Positions 1 through 10,561 of a stretch of DNA of 64,000 nt are shown here, in pieces (positions within the stretch are counted from its first letter, which is position 1; the number at the start of each line of letters is the position of its first letter). The stretch lies in NCBI RefSeq assembly GCF_900167055.1, contig NZ_FUXP01000005.1, forward strand, positions 149,215 through 213,214, read 5' to 3'. The notes below the pieces were generated by a model, which made no database searches, was not told where the DNA came from, and saw only the letters and a list, made by a program, of their open reading frames with translations. A program made the position numbers and the translations under genes. Source of the DNA: Lysobacter spongiicola DSM 21749. GTDB lineage: Bacteria; Pseudomonadota; Gammaproteobacteria; Xanthomonadales; Xanthomonadaceae.

Positions 1-290
<290 letters not shown>

Positions 291-1088
291 TCAGTGCGCG
301 TCTTCCGACAGGCTCAGGTAGACGATCGACAGCATCATGAAGATGAAGGCCTGCAGCGGAATCACCAGGAGGTGGAAGATCATCCAGCCGAAGCCGAACG
401 CCGCGCCACCCAGCATGCCGAGGATGCCGGCACCACCAAGCACCCAGATCAGCAGGAACACGATCTCGCCGCCGAACATGTTGCCGAACAGTCGCATGGC
501 CAGCGAAACCGGCTTGCTGACCCACTCGACGATGTTGAGGATGAGGTTGAACGGCATCATCCACTTGCCGAACGGGGCGGTCAGGAAGCCCTTGCTGAAG
601 CCGCCGAGCCCCTGCGACTTGATCGCGAAGAACAGCATCAGGAAGAACACGCTGATCGACATGCCCAGGGTCGCGTTCACGTCCGCGGTGGGCACCGGCT
701 TCCAGTAGTGCACGCCCAGCAGTTCGAGCGGCTTGGCGATGAAATCGGCCGGGATCATCTTGATGAGGTTCATCAGGAGGATCCAGAAAAACAGGGTGAT
801 CGCGATCGGCGTCACCAGCTTGCTGGGGCCGCGATAGGTGTCGCGTGCCTGCTGGTCGACGAACTCCAGGCAGATCTCCACGAACGCCTGCCACTTGCCG
901 GGAACGCCCGCGGTCGCGTTGCGCGTTGCCAGCCAGAACAGCACCACCATCAACAGGCCCATCAGCACCGCGGTGAGCAACGTGTCGAGGTTGAGCGTCC
1001 AGAAACCGCCGCCTTCGCCGACCTGCACGGTCAGGTTCTGCAGGTGGTGCTGGATGTAGCCGGTGGGAGTGAGTTCCGCGTCCGCCAT
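291..1088 (-). CDS. atpB: ATP synthase F0 subunit a
   Basis: Subunit a forms the two half-channels that carry protons to and from the c-ring. The 265-residue protein has several hydrophobic helices and the family signature LAMRLFGNMFGGE, in which Arg199 is the essential stator arginine. Length and order fit the family. Translation starts at MADAELTPTG, 27 bp downstream of atpI. It is co-transcribed with atpI upstream and atpE downstream. Confidence 0.97.
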   Translation of the reverse strand: MADAELTPTGYIQHHLQNLTVQVGEGGGFWTLNLDTLLTAVLMGLLMVVLFWLATRNATAGVPGKWQAFVEICLEFVDQQARDTYRGPSKLVTPIAITLFFWILLMNLIKMIPADFIAKPLELLGVHYWKPVPTADVNATLGMSISVFFLMLFFAIKSQGLGGFSKGFLTAPFGKWMMPFNLILNIVEWVSKPVSLAMRLFGNMFGGEIVFLLIWVLGGAGILGMLGGAAFGFGWMIFHLLVIPLQAFIFMMLSIVYLSLSEDAH

Positions 1089-1115
1089 TTCTATGAAATC
1101 CTGCCTGCGTGAAAG

Positions 1116-1514
1116 CTACTGGCTGGCCATCGCCAGCACCTGGACCACGAGCGCGACCAGCACGCCCGCCAGCACCGCCAGCGGCGGGAAGCCGCCGAGA
1201 CCGATGCCCAGCGCGAGTACGCCGAACACCAGCACCCACTTCAGCATGGCGCCTGCCAGCAGCCGCGCCAGCGCGCCGCCTGCCGGAGCGATGCCACCGC
1301 CGAGCGAGATCGCCCGTGACAGCCAACCTCCCGCGGCGACCGCGCCACCACCCACCAATGCCCCGAGCGCATGCGGCACGCCGAAGGCGAGGAGGGCCAG
1401 CGCGACCAGCGCTGTCGCGCCCGCCTGCCAGGCAACCGCGCGCGACGCCAGCCGGCGGCCTGCGGACAAGGGATTGTGCACGCTAAGCTCGTCGGTCCGG
1501 GGGGTTGGCGCCAT
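1116..1514 (-). CDS. atpI: ATP synthase subunit I
   Basis: A small 132-residue membrane protein with four hydrophobic segments and a polar N-terminus, located directly before atpB. AtpI proteins assist c-ring assembly or Mg2+ supply and are not part of the final enzyme; that role is family knowledge. The sequence itself is poorly conserved, as usual for AtpI, so the call rests mainly on position, size and topology. It is the first gene of the operon, 18 bp downstream of the predicted transcription start. Confidence 0.85.
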   Translation of the reverse strand: MAPTPRTDELSVHNPLSAGRRLASRAVAWQAGATALVALALLAFGVPHALGALVGGGAVAAGGWLSRAISLGGGIAPAGGALARLLAGAMLKWVLVFGVLALGIGLGGFPPLAVLAGVLVALVVQVLAMASQ

Positions 1515-1538
1515 GCAAGCGCCCGATGAAGCCGCGGA

Positions 1539-1567
1539 ATTATAGATGCAGTGCCGGGGAACGGCAA
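1539..1567 (-). promoter_or_regulatory. Predicted sigma-70 promoter of the atp operon
   Basis: On the minus strand a perfect TATAAT (1539-1544) lies 17 bp downstream of TTGCCG (1562-1567, four of six matches to the -35 consensus). Transcription would start near 1532, about 18 bp before the atpI ATG. Spacing and -10 box are ideal, and a perfect TATAAT is rare in DNA this GC-rich. Not experimentally shown. Confidence 0.65.
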
Positions 1568-1699
1568 CCGCGCGCGCAGCTGAACGGCAACCGAGGGAAG
1601 TCCCGGATGCGGGAACCCCGTGGCGGCTACGCGGTCAATCCATATGCAGCGCCCCGCCGCCACTCTCTCCTCGTCAAGGCACTTGGGCGGCGGGATCGG

Positions 1700-1724
1700 A
1701 GCCCCGGCTTGATCAGCCGGGGCT
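1700..1724. terminator. Hairpin downstream of lpdA
   Basis: A perfect 10-bp inverted repeat (AGCCCCGGCT / AGCCGGGGCT) with a 5-nt loop, starting 15 bp beyond the lpdA stop codon. The plus side is followed by TCTTCTT; on the minus strand there is no clear U-run. It is the likely transcription end for the aceF-mscS-lpdA unit, and may also shield the atp promoter. Confidence 0.6.
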
Positions 1725-1738
1725 TCTTCTTGTCCGCC

Positions 1739-3610
<1,872 letters not shown>

Positions 3611-3639
3611 GCCTGTATCTCCTCTTGGGCCGCGCGCGT

Positions 3640-4815
3640 TCATCGCGCGGCAGGGGGGTCGTCTGTGTCGGGCGCCGCCGGATCATCCGGTCCGCCGGAG
3701 GGGTCCTGCCCGACCGGCGGCTCGGAGGTCTCCCGGCTCGCATCGTTGTCGCTGAGTTCGAGTTTTTCCGCCGCGCTCAACTCAGGCGGACGGGGGGCGT
3801 CCCCCAGGTCAGGCCGCGCCCCCGGTCGCGTGTCTCCGGTGGCTCCCCGGCCACCCCGCAACAGCTCGAGCGCATCGCTGCCGGACATGCCGAATACGCT
3901 GCGCAGGTGAAGGTCGCGCTGCGGGAACGGGATCTCGATGCAGTGCGCCTTCAACTGCGTATCCAGCTCCCACAGGTACGCCGCCTTGATCGCGGCGTTC
4001 CGTCGCGTCGCATCCTCGGTCAGCCAGACCGCCAGGATGTATTCCACCGCGCTGTCGCCGAACCCGACCAGCCACACCTGCGGCCGATACGGGCCGTCGT
4101 TGGCGAGGGTGAACGGCACGTTCCGCGCCGCCTCCAGCGCCGCCTTCTTGACCAGTTCCTTGTCGACGCCATAGGCCACGCCGAACGGCACGCGCAGCCG
4201 GCGCCTCACGTCGCGGTGGGTCCAGTTCACCACCCGGCCGGTGACGAACTCGGAGTTCGGCACCAGGATGTCGATGTTGTCGTTGGTGGTGATGCGGGTG
4301 GCGCGGATGTTGATGTCGCGCACGGTGCCGCGCACGTCGTCCTCCAGCTCGATGAAGTCGCCCACCTTCAGCGACTTGTCGAACAGCAGGATCAGGCCGG
4401 AGATGAAGTTGCTGAAGATGGCCTGCAGGCCAAAGCCGAGGCCGAGGCCGATCGCGCCGGCGAACACCGCGAAGCGGCTGATCGGCACCCCCGCCAGCTC
4501 CAGCGCGAACATCACGCCCAGCGCCAGCAGCGTGTAGTGGACCAGCCGGGACACGGTGTACAGCGCCGGGCGGTTGACGTTTTCGCGCCGCCCGTAGCGG
4601 TCCAGCCCCCGCCTCACGAGAATGGAGATGCCCAGCGCCAGCAATATGGCGATGGCGGCAGCAGCCAGCCCTCCCACGGTGAGGGTCAGGCCGGAGATGT
4701 CGATGATGCGCTGGTCCAGCAGTGGCTGCAGCCCGTCCCAGCCGCGCTGGGCGACCTCGTCCACCCGATCGGCGACGCCATCGGGTGTCGTTGCGCCTGT
4801 TCGGGTGCCGGCCAT
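3640..4815 (-). CDS. Small-conductance mechanosensitive channel, MscS family
   Basis: Inner-membrane channel that releases solutes on hypo-osmotic shock. The 391-residue protein has about three membrane segments (near 42-67, 91-111 and the pore helix 115-145 with Gly/Ala-rich GAIGLGLGFGLQ), then the beta domain with VGDFIELED and VPNSEF, the usual MscS landmarks. The C-terminus from about residue 325 is a Pro/Asp-rich tail that looks disordered. It lies between the E2 and E3 genes of pyruvate dehydrogenase, 44 and 29 bp away, so it is probably co-transcribed; a functional link is unknown. Confidence 0.9.
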   Translation of the reverse strand: MAGTRTGATTPDGVADRVDEVAQRGWDGLQPLLDQRIIDISGLTLTVGGLAAAAIAILLALGISILVRRGLDRYGRRENVNRPALYTVSRLVHYTLLALGVMFALELAGVPISRFAVFAGAIGLGLGFGLQAIFSNFISGLILLFDKSLKVGDFIELEDDVRGTVRDINIRATRITTNDNIDILVPNSEFVTGRVVNWTHRDVRRRLRVPFGVAYGVDKELVKKAALEAARNVPFTLANDGPYRPQVWLVGFGDSAVEYILAVWLTEDATRRNAAIKAAYLWELDTQLKAHCIEIPFPQRDLHLRSVFGMSGSDALELLRGGRGATGDTRPGARPDLGDAPRPPELSAAEKLELSDNDASRETSEPPVGQDPSGGPDDPAAPDTDDPPAAR

Positions 4816-4859
4816 CGGGGCCGCCGCTCAGGACGCCGTCTTGCGGGCTGCCTGCGCGC

Positions 4860-6350
4860 TCACAGCAGTACCCGCCGCATGTCGGCCAGGGCCTGCGACA
4901 GGTAGGTGGTGAAGCGCGCCGCGGCCGCGCCGTCGATCACGCGGTGGTCGTAGCTCAGCGACAGCGGAAGGATGAGTCGCGGCCGGAACTTCTTGCCATC
5001 CCACACCGGCTTCATGTCGGCGCGGGAGACGCCGAGGATCGCCACCTCCGGCGCGTTCACAATCGGCGTGAACTTGGTGCCGCCGATGCCGCCCAGCGAG
5101 CTGATCGAGAAGCAGCCACCACTCATCTGCGCCGGACCCAGCTTGCCTTCGCGCGCCTTGCCGGCCAGCTCGGCCGTCTCGGCCGCGATCTCCATCACAC
5201 CCTTGCGGTCGCAGTCGCGCACCACCGGCACCACCAGGCCATTGGGGGTATCGGCGGCAAAACCGATGTGGAAGTACTGCTTGAGCACCAGCGCCCCGTC
5301 GGCGTCCAACGACGCGTTGAAATCGGGGAACTGCTTGAGCGCGCTGACGCTGGCCTTCATCAGGAAGGCGAGCATGGTCAGTTTGGTCGCCTTGCCTTTG
5401 GCGATCGCCTTCTCGTTCTCGCGGTTGAGCTGCACCCGCAGCTCCTCCAGGCCGGTGATGTCCGCATCCTCGAACTGCGTGACGTGCGGGATCATCGCCC
5501 AGTTGCGGGCGAGGTTGGCGCCTGAGAGCTTCTGGATGCGCGAGAGCTCGCGCTTCTCCACCGGGCCGAACTTGGCGAAATCGACCTTCGGCCATGGGAG
5601 CAGGTCCAGGCCGCCACCACCGCCAGCGCCAGCGCCGGAGGAAGCACCGGCGCGCCCGCCACCCTGCTGCAATGCACCCTTGACGAACTTCTGCACGTCC
5701 TCGCGGCTGATCCGGCCGCCACGCTGGCTGCCCTCGACCTGAAGCAGGTCGACCCCGAGCTCCCGCGCGAACAGGCGCACCGCGGGACTCGCGTACGGCA
5801 CCTTGTCGGGCAGCAGCTCGTCGGCATCGAAGGCCACCGGAGGCGAACGCTGGGTGGTGGCGGAGGTGCCGGCGTCGGCATCCCCGGTGCGCGCCGCCGC
5901 TGCTTCGCGCTTGGCGAGGTTGTCGGGTTCGGACACATTGGTGGGCTCGACCTCGGTCGCGCCCTCGGAGGACTTCTGCTTCCGGTCGGGGGCCTCGGGC
6001 TGCGCGGACCCGCTCTTCGATGCTTCCGGGGCATTGTCCTTGGCTGGCTTCGCCCCGTCGCCGGCGTCCCCGGCAGCGTCACCGCCGGCATCGCCCGCAG
6101 GCTCGATCATGGCGACCACGGCACCTTCGCCGATCTCGTCGCCGACCTTGACCTTGAGCTCGCGCACCACGCCATCGAACGGCGCCGGCACCTCCATGGT
6201 GGCCTTGTCCGACTCCAGCGTGACCAGCCCCTGGTCGGCCGTGACTGTATCGCCCACCGCGACCAGCACCTCGATCACCGGCACGCCGTCATAGCCGCCG
6301 ATATCGGGGACACGTGCTTCCTTCAACTCAGCCATGCTCGGATCCGCCAT
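4860..6350 (-). CDS. aceF: Pyruvate dehydrogenase E2, dihydrolipoyl acetyltransferase
   Basis: Transfers acetyl groups from lipoamide to CoA and forms the core of the pyruvate dehydrogenase complex. Domain order in 496 residues: one lipoyl domain (ESDKATMEVPAP, Lys49), a long Ala/Asp/Lys-rich linker, an E1/E3-binding domain (about 184-224), and the catalytic domain ending in SYDHRVIDG with His469 and Asp473. Start is uncertain by five codons: ATG at 6350 has AAGGG upstream, while ATG at 6335 (MAELKEARVP) matches xanthomonad homologues. E1 (aceE) is not in the window. First gene of the aceF-mscS-lpdA unit. Confidence 0.95.
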   Translation of the reverse strand: MADPSMAELKEARVPDIGGYDGVPVIEVLVAVGDTVTADQGLVTLESDKATMEVPAPFDGVVRELKVKVGDEIGEGAVVAMIEPAGDAGGDAAGDAGDGAKPAKDNAPEASKSGSAQPEAPDRKQKSSEGATEVEPTNVSEPDNLAKREAAAARTGDADAGTSATTQRSPPVAFDADELLPDKVPYASPAVRLFARELGVDLLQVEGSQRGGRISREDVQKFVKGALQQGGGRAGASSGAGAGGGGGLDLLPWPKVDFAKFGPVEKRELSRIQKLSGANLARNWAMIPHVTQFEDADITGLEELRVQLNRENEKAIAKGKATKLTMLAFLMKASVSALKQFPDFNASLDADGALVLKQYFHIGFAADTPNGLVVPVVRDCDRKGVMEIAAETAELAGKAREGKLGPAQMSGGCFSISSLGGIGGTKFTPIVNAPEVAILGVSRADMKPVWDGKKFRPRLILPLSLSYDHRVIDGAAAARFTTYLSQALADMRRVLL

Positions 6351-6615
6351 GCGCGAAAGGCCCTTATTGTGGCCGCTGCCGGCGTGGCGCGCCAACTGCC
6401 AGCGCCAGCGGACAGCCTCCGGATGCAGGTCCAGCGCGCGTTAAGCACGGGTACGAACGAAATCCCGGGCGCGGCTATCACGCAGCGAAGTGAAGGTTCC
6501 ATCCACGCCCGTTCCGCACGGCAATCGGAGTTCATCCAGGCCCACGTAGGTTGTGCCTCGCCAGCCGGACACCGGCGGCGCCATACACAAGTCGACAGAA
6601 ACTTGGAGGTACACC

Positions 6616-7254
6616 ATGAAGCGTCACACCCCATTGAACATCGCCCTGCTGGGCGCCATTGCGCTTGCCCCGGCCGTCGCTTCCGCGCAGGACGGCGATG
6701 CCCGCTCCGACCGCTTCGCCGTCGTAGGCGGCTATGCACTCAGCGAGCCGACCGGCGACGCCAGCATCGCCGGGCAGGAGGCCGAACTGGATGGCGAAGG
6801 CGCCCCGACGCTGAGCGCCAGCTACTACATCAACGACAATTTCGCCGTGGAAGCCTGGGGTGCCGCAGACAAGTTCGGCCATCGCGTCCTCACCGCCGAC
6901 GGCAAGGTGGCAAGCGTGGACTCGCAGCCCTACGCACTGAGCGGCCAGTACCACTTCGGCAGCGGCGCGCAGACGGTGCGCCCGTTCGTGGGCCTGGGCT
7001 ACTACGAGAACAACTACGACGGCGAAACCGCCCAGGCCGGCGGCCCGCTCGAGGGCCAGCGTGTCGGTGTCGAAACCGCAAGTGGCGCGATGGCGACCGT
7101 CGGTGTCGATGTCGAACTGAGCCCGCGCTGGTTCGCGCGTGCCGACGCGCGTTACCTGCACGGCGATTCCGACCTGAAGCTGGACGGCGAGACGGTCGGC
7201 GAGATGGACGAGAGTCCGGTGGTGCTGGGCGTCGGACTGGGCGCCCGGTTCTGA
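6616..7254 (+). CDS. OmpW-type outer membrane beta-barrel protein
   Basis: Predicted 212-residue outer membrane protein. A signal peptide of about 24 residues ends ...VASA before QDGDA. The mature part is made of amphipathic strands, includes an OmpW-like GLGYYENNYDG turn and YHFG segment, and ends in Phe (LGARF), as needed for outer membrane insertion. OmpW/AlkL proteins pass small hydrophobic compounds; the substrate here is unknown. ATG at 6616 is preceded by GGAGG. The 265-bp gap shared with aceF holds the divergent control regions and no further gene. Confidence 0.8.
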   Translation: MKRHTPLNIALLGAIALAPAVASAQDGDARSDRFAVVGGYALSEPTGDASIAGQEAELDGEGAPTLSASYYINDNFAVEAWGAADKFGHRVLTADGKVASVDSQPYALSGQYHFGSGAQTVRPFVGLGYYENNYDGETAQAGGPLEGQRVGVETASGAMATVGVDVELSPRWFARADARYLHGDSDLKLDGETVGEMDESPVVLGVGLGARF

Positions 7255-7269
7255 CAGCCGCGGCAACGT

Positions 7270-7293
7270 GGGGTGGCAGGTGCCTGCCACCCC
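7270..7293. terminator. Strong GC hairpin after the OmpW-like gene
   Basis: Perfect 11-bp arms GGGGTGGCAGG / CCTGCCACCCC separated by 2 nt, starting 15 bp after the stop codon. Only a short TGTT follows, so it may act as a transcript-stabilising hairpin rather than an efficient intrinsic terminator. Confidence 0.5.
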
Positions 7294-7357
7294 TGTTCAG
7301 GAACCGAGGGGCGCACACCGCTACGGTTGTGCGCTCTTCCCAGGCCGGAGGCCCACC

Positions 7358-7552
7358 ATGACGACGAAGCTCGACAAGCCCGTACGCCGCGAGATCACCG
7401 TTGACGACCGCGCCTACACCCTGACCATCGATCCGGATGGCCTGAAGCTTGTGGAAAAGGGCCGGCGCAAGGGCCAGGAACTGCGCTGGAAGGACCTGGT
7501 GAACGGCGACGCGGCCATTGCGGCCGCCCTGCAGGGCAGTCTCGGCGACTGA
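7358..7552 (+). CDS. Small conserved hypothetical protein
   Basis: A 64-residue hydrophilic protein (MTTKLDKPVRREITVDD...) without signal peptide or membrane segment. It is rich in Lys, Arg and Asp and looks like a small beta-rich fold with the core YTLTIDPDGLKLVEKGRRKGQ. CGGAGG lies 5-10 bp upstream of the ATG, which supports translation. It sits between the OmpW-like gene and the convergent EamA gene. Similar short proteins occur in xanthomonads, but I know of no assigned function. Confidence 0.65.
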   Translation: MTTKLDKPVRREITVDDRAYTLTIDPDGLKLVEKGRRKGQELRWKDLVNGDAAIAAALQGSLGD

Positions 7553-7561
7553 CACCCGTGG

Positions 7562-8446
7562 CTACGGGTGTTCCGACTCCAGGTGCACCCGTTCACGCCG
7601 CAACAGGTACAGGCCACTGGCGACGATGATCGCCGCGCCGAGCCAGGTGATCGAATCGGGCAGCACGCCCCACAGGCTGACGTCCAGCAGCACGCCCCAT
7701 ACCAGCGCCGTGTACTCGAGCGGTGCCAGCAGTGATGCTTCACCGGTACGGAAGGCTTCCGTGATCGCGTACTGTCCCAGCGCCCCGGCCAGGCCGATGC
7801 CGATGATCACCCAGCCGTCGCCCGGCGCGATCGGCACCCACGACGGCCAGGCCAGCGCGCCGGCGCCCGTGGCGAGGAACACCAGCAGCCACACCATCAT
7901 CGATGCGGTCGAATCGGTGCGTGCCAGGATGCGCACGGTGATCGCGCTCACCGCGTAGCCGGCTGCAGCCAGCAGCACCGCGAACGCCGCCCAGCTCATC
8001 AGCCCGTCGCCGCGCGGGCGCAACAGCACCAGCACGCCCAGCAGGCCGATGCCGATAGCGGTCCAGCGCCGCGGGCCCACCTTCTCGCCCAGCAGCGGCA
8101 CAGACAGCGCGGTGATCAACAGCGGCGCAACGAAGAAGACTGAATACGCGGTGGTCAGCGGCAGCGTCTGCAACGCGTAGGCGAAGGTCGCCATCATTCC
8201 GATGCCGATGCCGCCACGCAGCAGGTGCAAGGACCAGCGGACCTTCAGGAGCGGCCGCAACCCGCTGGTGGCCAGCACCCATGCCAGCACGAACGGCAAT
8301 GACGCCGCACCACGCAACGCGGCCACCTGCATCGGCGGATAGCTGCCGGCCAGCTCCTTCAGGCCCGCGTCCATCAGGGCGAAGAAGGCCACGGCCAGCA
8401 GCATGGTGATGGAGGCGCGCATCTGGCGGGACGCTACGGGGGTCAT
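7562..8446 (-). CDS. EamA-family (DMT) transporter
   Basis: Inner-membrane exporter of the drug/metabolite transporter superfamily. The 294 residues contain about ten hydrophobic helices in two EamA repeats; the pairs FFALMDAGLKEL and VFFVAPLLITALSVPLLGEK are typical of the family. Substrate cannot be told from sequence. ATG at 8446 is chosen because the family starts just before the first helix; Met at 8422 is an alternative, and neither has a strong Shine-Dalgarno sequence. Divergent from yajQ. Confidence 0.85.
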   Translation of the reverse strand: MTPVASRQMRASITMLLAVAFFALMDAGLKELAGSYPPMQVAALRGAASLPFVLAWVLATSGLRPLLKVRWSLHLLRGGIGIGMMATFAYALQTLPLTTAYSVFFVAPLLITALSVPLLGEKVGPRRWTAIGIGLLGVLVLLRPRGDGLMSWAAFAVLLAAAGYAVSAITVRILARTDSTASMMVWLLVFLATGAGALAWPSWVPIAPGDGWVIIGIGLAGALGQYAITEAFRTGEASLLAPLEYTALVWGVLLDVSLWGVLPDSITWLGAAIIVASGLYLLRRERVHLESEHP

Positions 8447-8578
8447 GGCGGGGCCGGCCGTCGGGGTGCGACAGCATAGAGCCGTCGGCCCGTCGCGGCA
8501 CGCGTTGATCGAAGCCGGGGCACCGGTTGCGCTAACCTTCCCCGATTGATCGCCCCGTTTGATCACAAGGAGCCCCCC

Positions 8579-9061
8579 ATGCCTTCCTTCGACATCGTCT
8601 CCGAAGTCGACAACCACGAGCTGACCAATGCGGTCGACCAGGCCAACCGCGAGCTCGACACCCGCTTCGACTTCAAGGGCGTGGAAGCGAAGTTCGAGCT
8701 CGAGGATGGCGTGATCCAGCAGTCCGCGCCGAGTGACTTCCAGCTCAAGCAGATGACCGACATCCTGCGGGCCCGGCTGATCGCCCGTGGCATCGACGTG
8801 CGCTGCCTGGAATTCGGGGACGTGGAGACCAACCTCGCCGGCGCCCGCCAGAAGGTGTCGGTCAAGCAGGGCATCGAGCGCGAGCTGGCCAAGAAGATCC
8901 AGGCCACGCTGAAGGAGGCCAAGCTCAAGGTCGACAGCCAGATCAACAGCGACAAGCTGCGCGTGAACGGCAAGAAGCGCGATGACCTGCAGGGCGCGAT
9001 CGCGCTGCTCAAGGGCACCGAGTTCGAGCGCCCGCTGCAGTTCGAGAACTTCCGTGACTGA
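8579..9061 (+). CDS. yajQ: YajQ-family nucleotide-binding protein
   Basis: A 160-residue cytosolic protein of the UPF0234/YajQ family, which has two ferredoxin-like folds. The start MPSFDIVSEVD, the DFKG motif and the end of the sequence match the family closely. In Xanthomonas campestris the homologue binds cyclic di-GMP and a LysR regulator to control virulence genes; that is knowledge of the family, not visible here. AAGGAG precedes the ATG. The window also encodes other cyclic di-GMP type proteins (29.6-30.9 kb and 45.3-48.7 kb). Confidence 0.93.
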   Translation: MPSFDIVSEVDNHELTNAVDQANRELDTRFDFKGVEAKFELEDGVIQQSAPSDFQLKQMTDILRARLIARGIDVRCLEFGDVETNLAGARQKVSVKQGIERELAKKIQATLKEAKLKVDSQINSDKLRVNGKKRDDLQGAIALLKGTEFERPLQFENFRD

Positions 9062-9114
9062 GCGCAGCCCGGGCTGCGCCGGCCGCGCCTGACCGCGCCG
9101 GGCGGCAACAGACC

Positions 9115-9651
9115 ATGGACAATCCGGACCCGATCACCGCCACCCGCCGCTGGCTGCAGCGCGCGGTGATCGGTTTGAACCTGTGCCCGTTCGCCAAAGC
9201 GGTGCAGGCCAAGGACCAGATCCGCTACGTGCTCAGCGAGGCCACCACGCCGGAAGCCCTGCTGGAAGAACTGGCCGGGGAGCTCAACTGGCTCAACGAG
9301 ACCGATCCGGCAGTGGTCGACACCACGCTGTTGATCCACCCCCGCGTGCTGCAGGACTTCCTCGACTACAACGACTTCCTCGACCAGGCCGACGCCGCGG
9401 TGGACGCGCTTGGGCTGGAGGGCGAGATCCAGGTCGCCAGCTTCCATCCCGATTACCGGTTCGCCGGAACGGATCCGGATGATCCAGGCAACCTGACCAA
9501 CCGCTCGCCCTACCCGATGCTGCACCTGCTGCGCGAGGAAAGCGTCGAGCGGGCGGTGGAAGCGTTCCCGGATCCCGACGCGATCGTGGATCGCAACATC
9601 GCCACCCTGGAGAAGCTGGGCGCGGAGGGGTTCCGGAAGCTGCTGGAGTGA
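9115..9651 (+). CDS. DUF1415 family protein
   Basis: A 178-residue soluble protein with the DUF1415 features: the N-terminal WLQRAVIGLNLCPFAK and the central SFHPDYRFAGTDPDDPGN, followed by NRSPYPMLHLLRE. The invariant Cys and His residues suggest a catalytic or metal site, but no function is established. It follows yajQ by 53 bp on the same strand and may be co-transcribed. A REP palindrome lies about 100 bp downstream. Confidence 0.9.
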   Translation: MDNPDPITATRRWLQRAVIGLNLCPFAKAVQAKDQIRYVLSEATTPEALLEELAGELNWLNETDPAVVDTTLLIHPRVLQDFLDYNDFLDQADAAVDALGLEGEIQVASFHPDYRFAGTDPDDPGNLTNRSPYPMLHLLREESVERAVEAFPDPDAIVDRNIATLEKLGAEGFRKLLE

Positions 9652-9752
9652 GAGGTCGGTGCCCCAAGAGAGAGGCCCGCGCTCCATGTGTCTCGCAAGA
9701 CCTCACGCGGCTGGTTGCAGATGCCTGCCGGTGTTTACGGTTGCTTGCGCAT

Positions 9753-9831
9753 TGTAGGAGCGGCTTCAGCCGCGATCGGATAACCGTTTCGCTCGCGCCG
9801 ACTCCGGATCGCGGCTGAAGCCGCTCCTACA
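9753..9831. repeat. REP palindrome (GTAG family)
   Basis: TGTAGGAGCGGCTTCAGCCGCGATC is mirrored by GATCGCGGCTGAAGCCGCTCCTACA with about 28 bp between, so the RNA folds into a long hairpin. It lies between convergent genes and ends 4 bp before the rsuA stop codon. The same unit recurs at 17.1 and 18.6 kb. GTAG-type REPs in Stenotrophomonas and relatives are mobilised by RAYT transposases; no RAYT gene is in this window. Confidence 0.88.
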
Positions 9832-9835
9832 CCCG

Positions 9836-10561
9836 TTACGGGGAAGACAGCTCAGGCTCCGGACGGGCGAACAGGCGTTCGACGTCCGCCTCGTCGAGCA
9901 TGCGCCACTCGCCGGCCGGCAGGTCGCCCAGCTCCAGCCCGCCGACGCGGCTGCGGTGCAGCGCTTCGACGTGGTTGCCGACGGCGGCGAACATGCGTCG
10001 CACCTGGTGGTAGCGGCCTTCGGTCAACGTAACCCGCGCCTGCCGCGGCCCCACCACCTCCATCGCCGCCGGTGCCAACGGGCTCTTCTCCGATTCGAGC
10101 ATCAACTCGCCGCTGGCGAACAAGGCCGCCTCACCGCCGTGCAGGTCGGAAGCCAGCGTCGCTTCGTACACCTTCCCCAGCCGCGACTTGGGCGAGACGA
10201 TGCGGTGCAGCAACTGGCCGTCATCGGTCAGCAGCAGGAGCCCGCTGGTCTCGCGGTCCAGCCGCCCGACCGTCGACAGCAGCGGCGAACGCAGCCGATA
10301 GCGCGGCGGCAGCAGGTCGTAGACGATCCGGCCGGGGTCCTTGGTCGAGCATGTGTAGCCGACCGGCTTGTGCAGCATCAGCAACATACCGGGCGGCGGG
10401 TCCAGCGGCTCGCCATCGAGCCGGACCTGGTCGTGCCCGACCTTGTCGTCGGCGTACAGCACCTCGCCGTCCGGATCGGTGATGCGGCCCTCGCGGAACA
10501 TCAGCGCCACCTGTTTGCGGCTGCCGTAGCCGAGGTTGGCGATCAGTTTGACCAGCTTCAT
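9836..10561 (-). CDS. rsuA: 16S rRNA pseudouridine synthase, RsuA/RluB type
   Basis: Isomerises a uridine of rRNA to pseudouridine; RsuA itself acts at U516 of 16S rRNA. The 241-residue protein has an N-terminal S4-like RNA-binding segment (LIANLGYGSRKQVALMFREG) and the synthase core with catalytic Asp in GRLDRETSGLLLLT, then KSRLGKVYEA and EGRYHQVRRMF. Its ATG overlaps the stop codon of the upstream methyltransferase gene in an ATGA, implying coupled translation of two rRNA modifiers. RluE or RluB specificity cannot be excluded. Confidence 0.88.
   Translation of the reverse strand: MKLVKLIANLGYGSRKQVALMFREGRITDPDGEVLYADDKVGHDQVRLDGEPLDPPPGMLLMLHKPVGYTCSTKDPGRIVYDLLPPRYRLRSPLLSTVGRLDRETSGLLLLTDDGQLLHRIVSPKSRLGKVYEATLASDLHGGEAALFASGELMLESEKSPLAPAAMEVVGPRQARVTLTEGRYHQVRRMFAAVGNHVEALHRSRVGGLELGDLPAGEWRMLDEADVERLFARPEPELSSP

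Noticed and set aside
6351..6615. Possible additional gene in the aceF/OmpW divergent region
   Set aside because: No frame with a ribosome site and sensible composition; only the divergent control regions are likely there.
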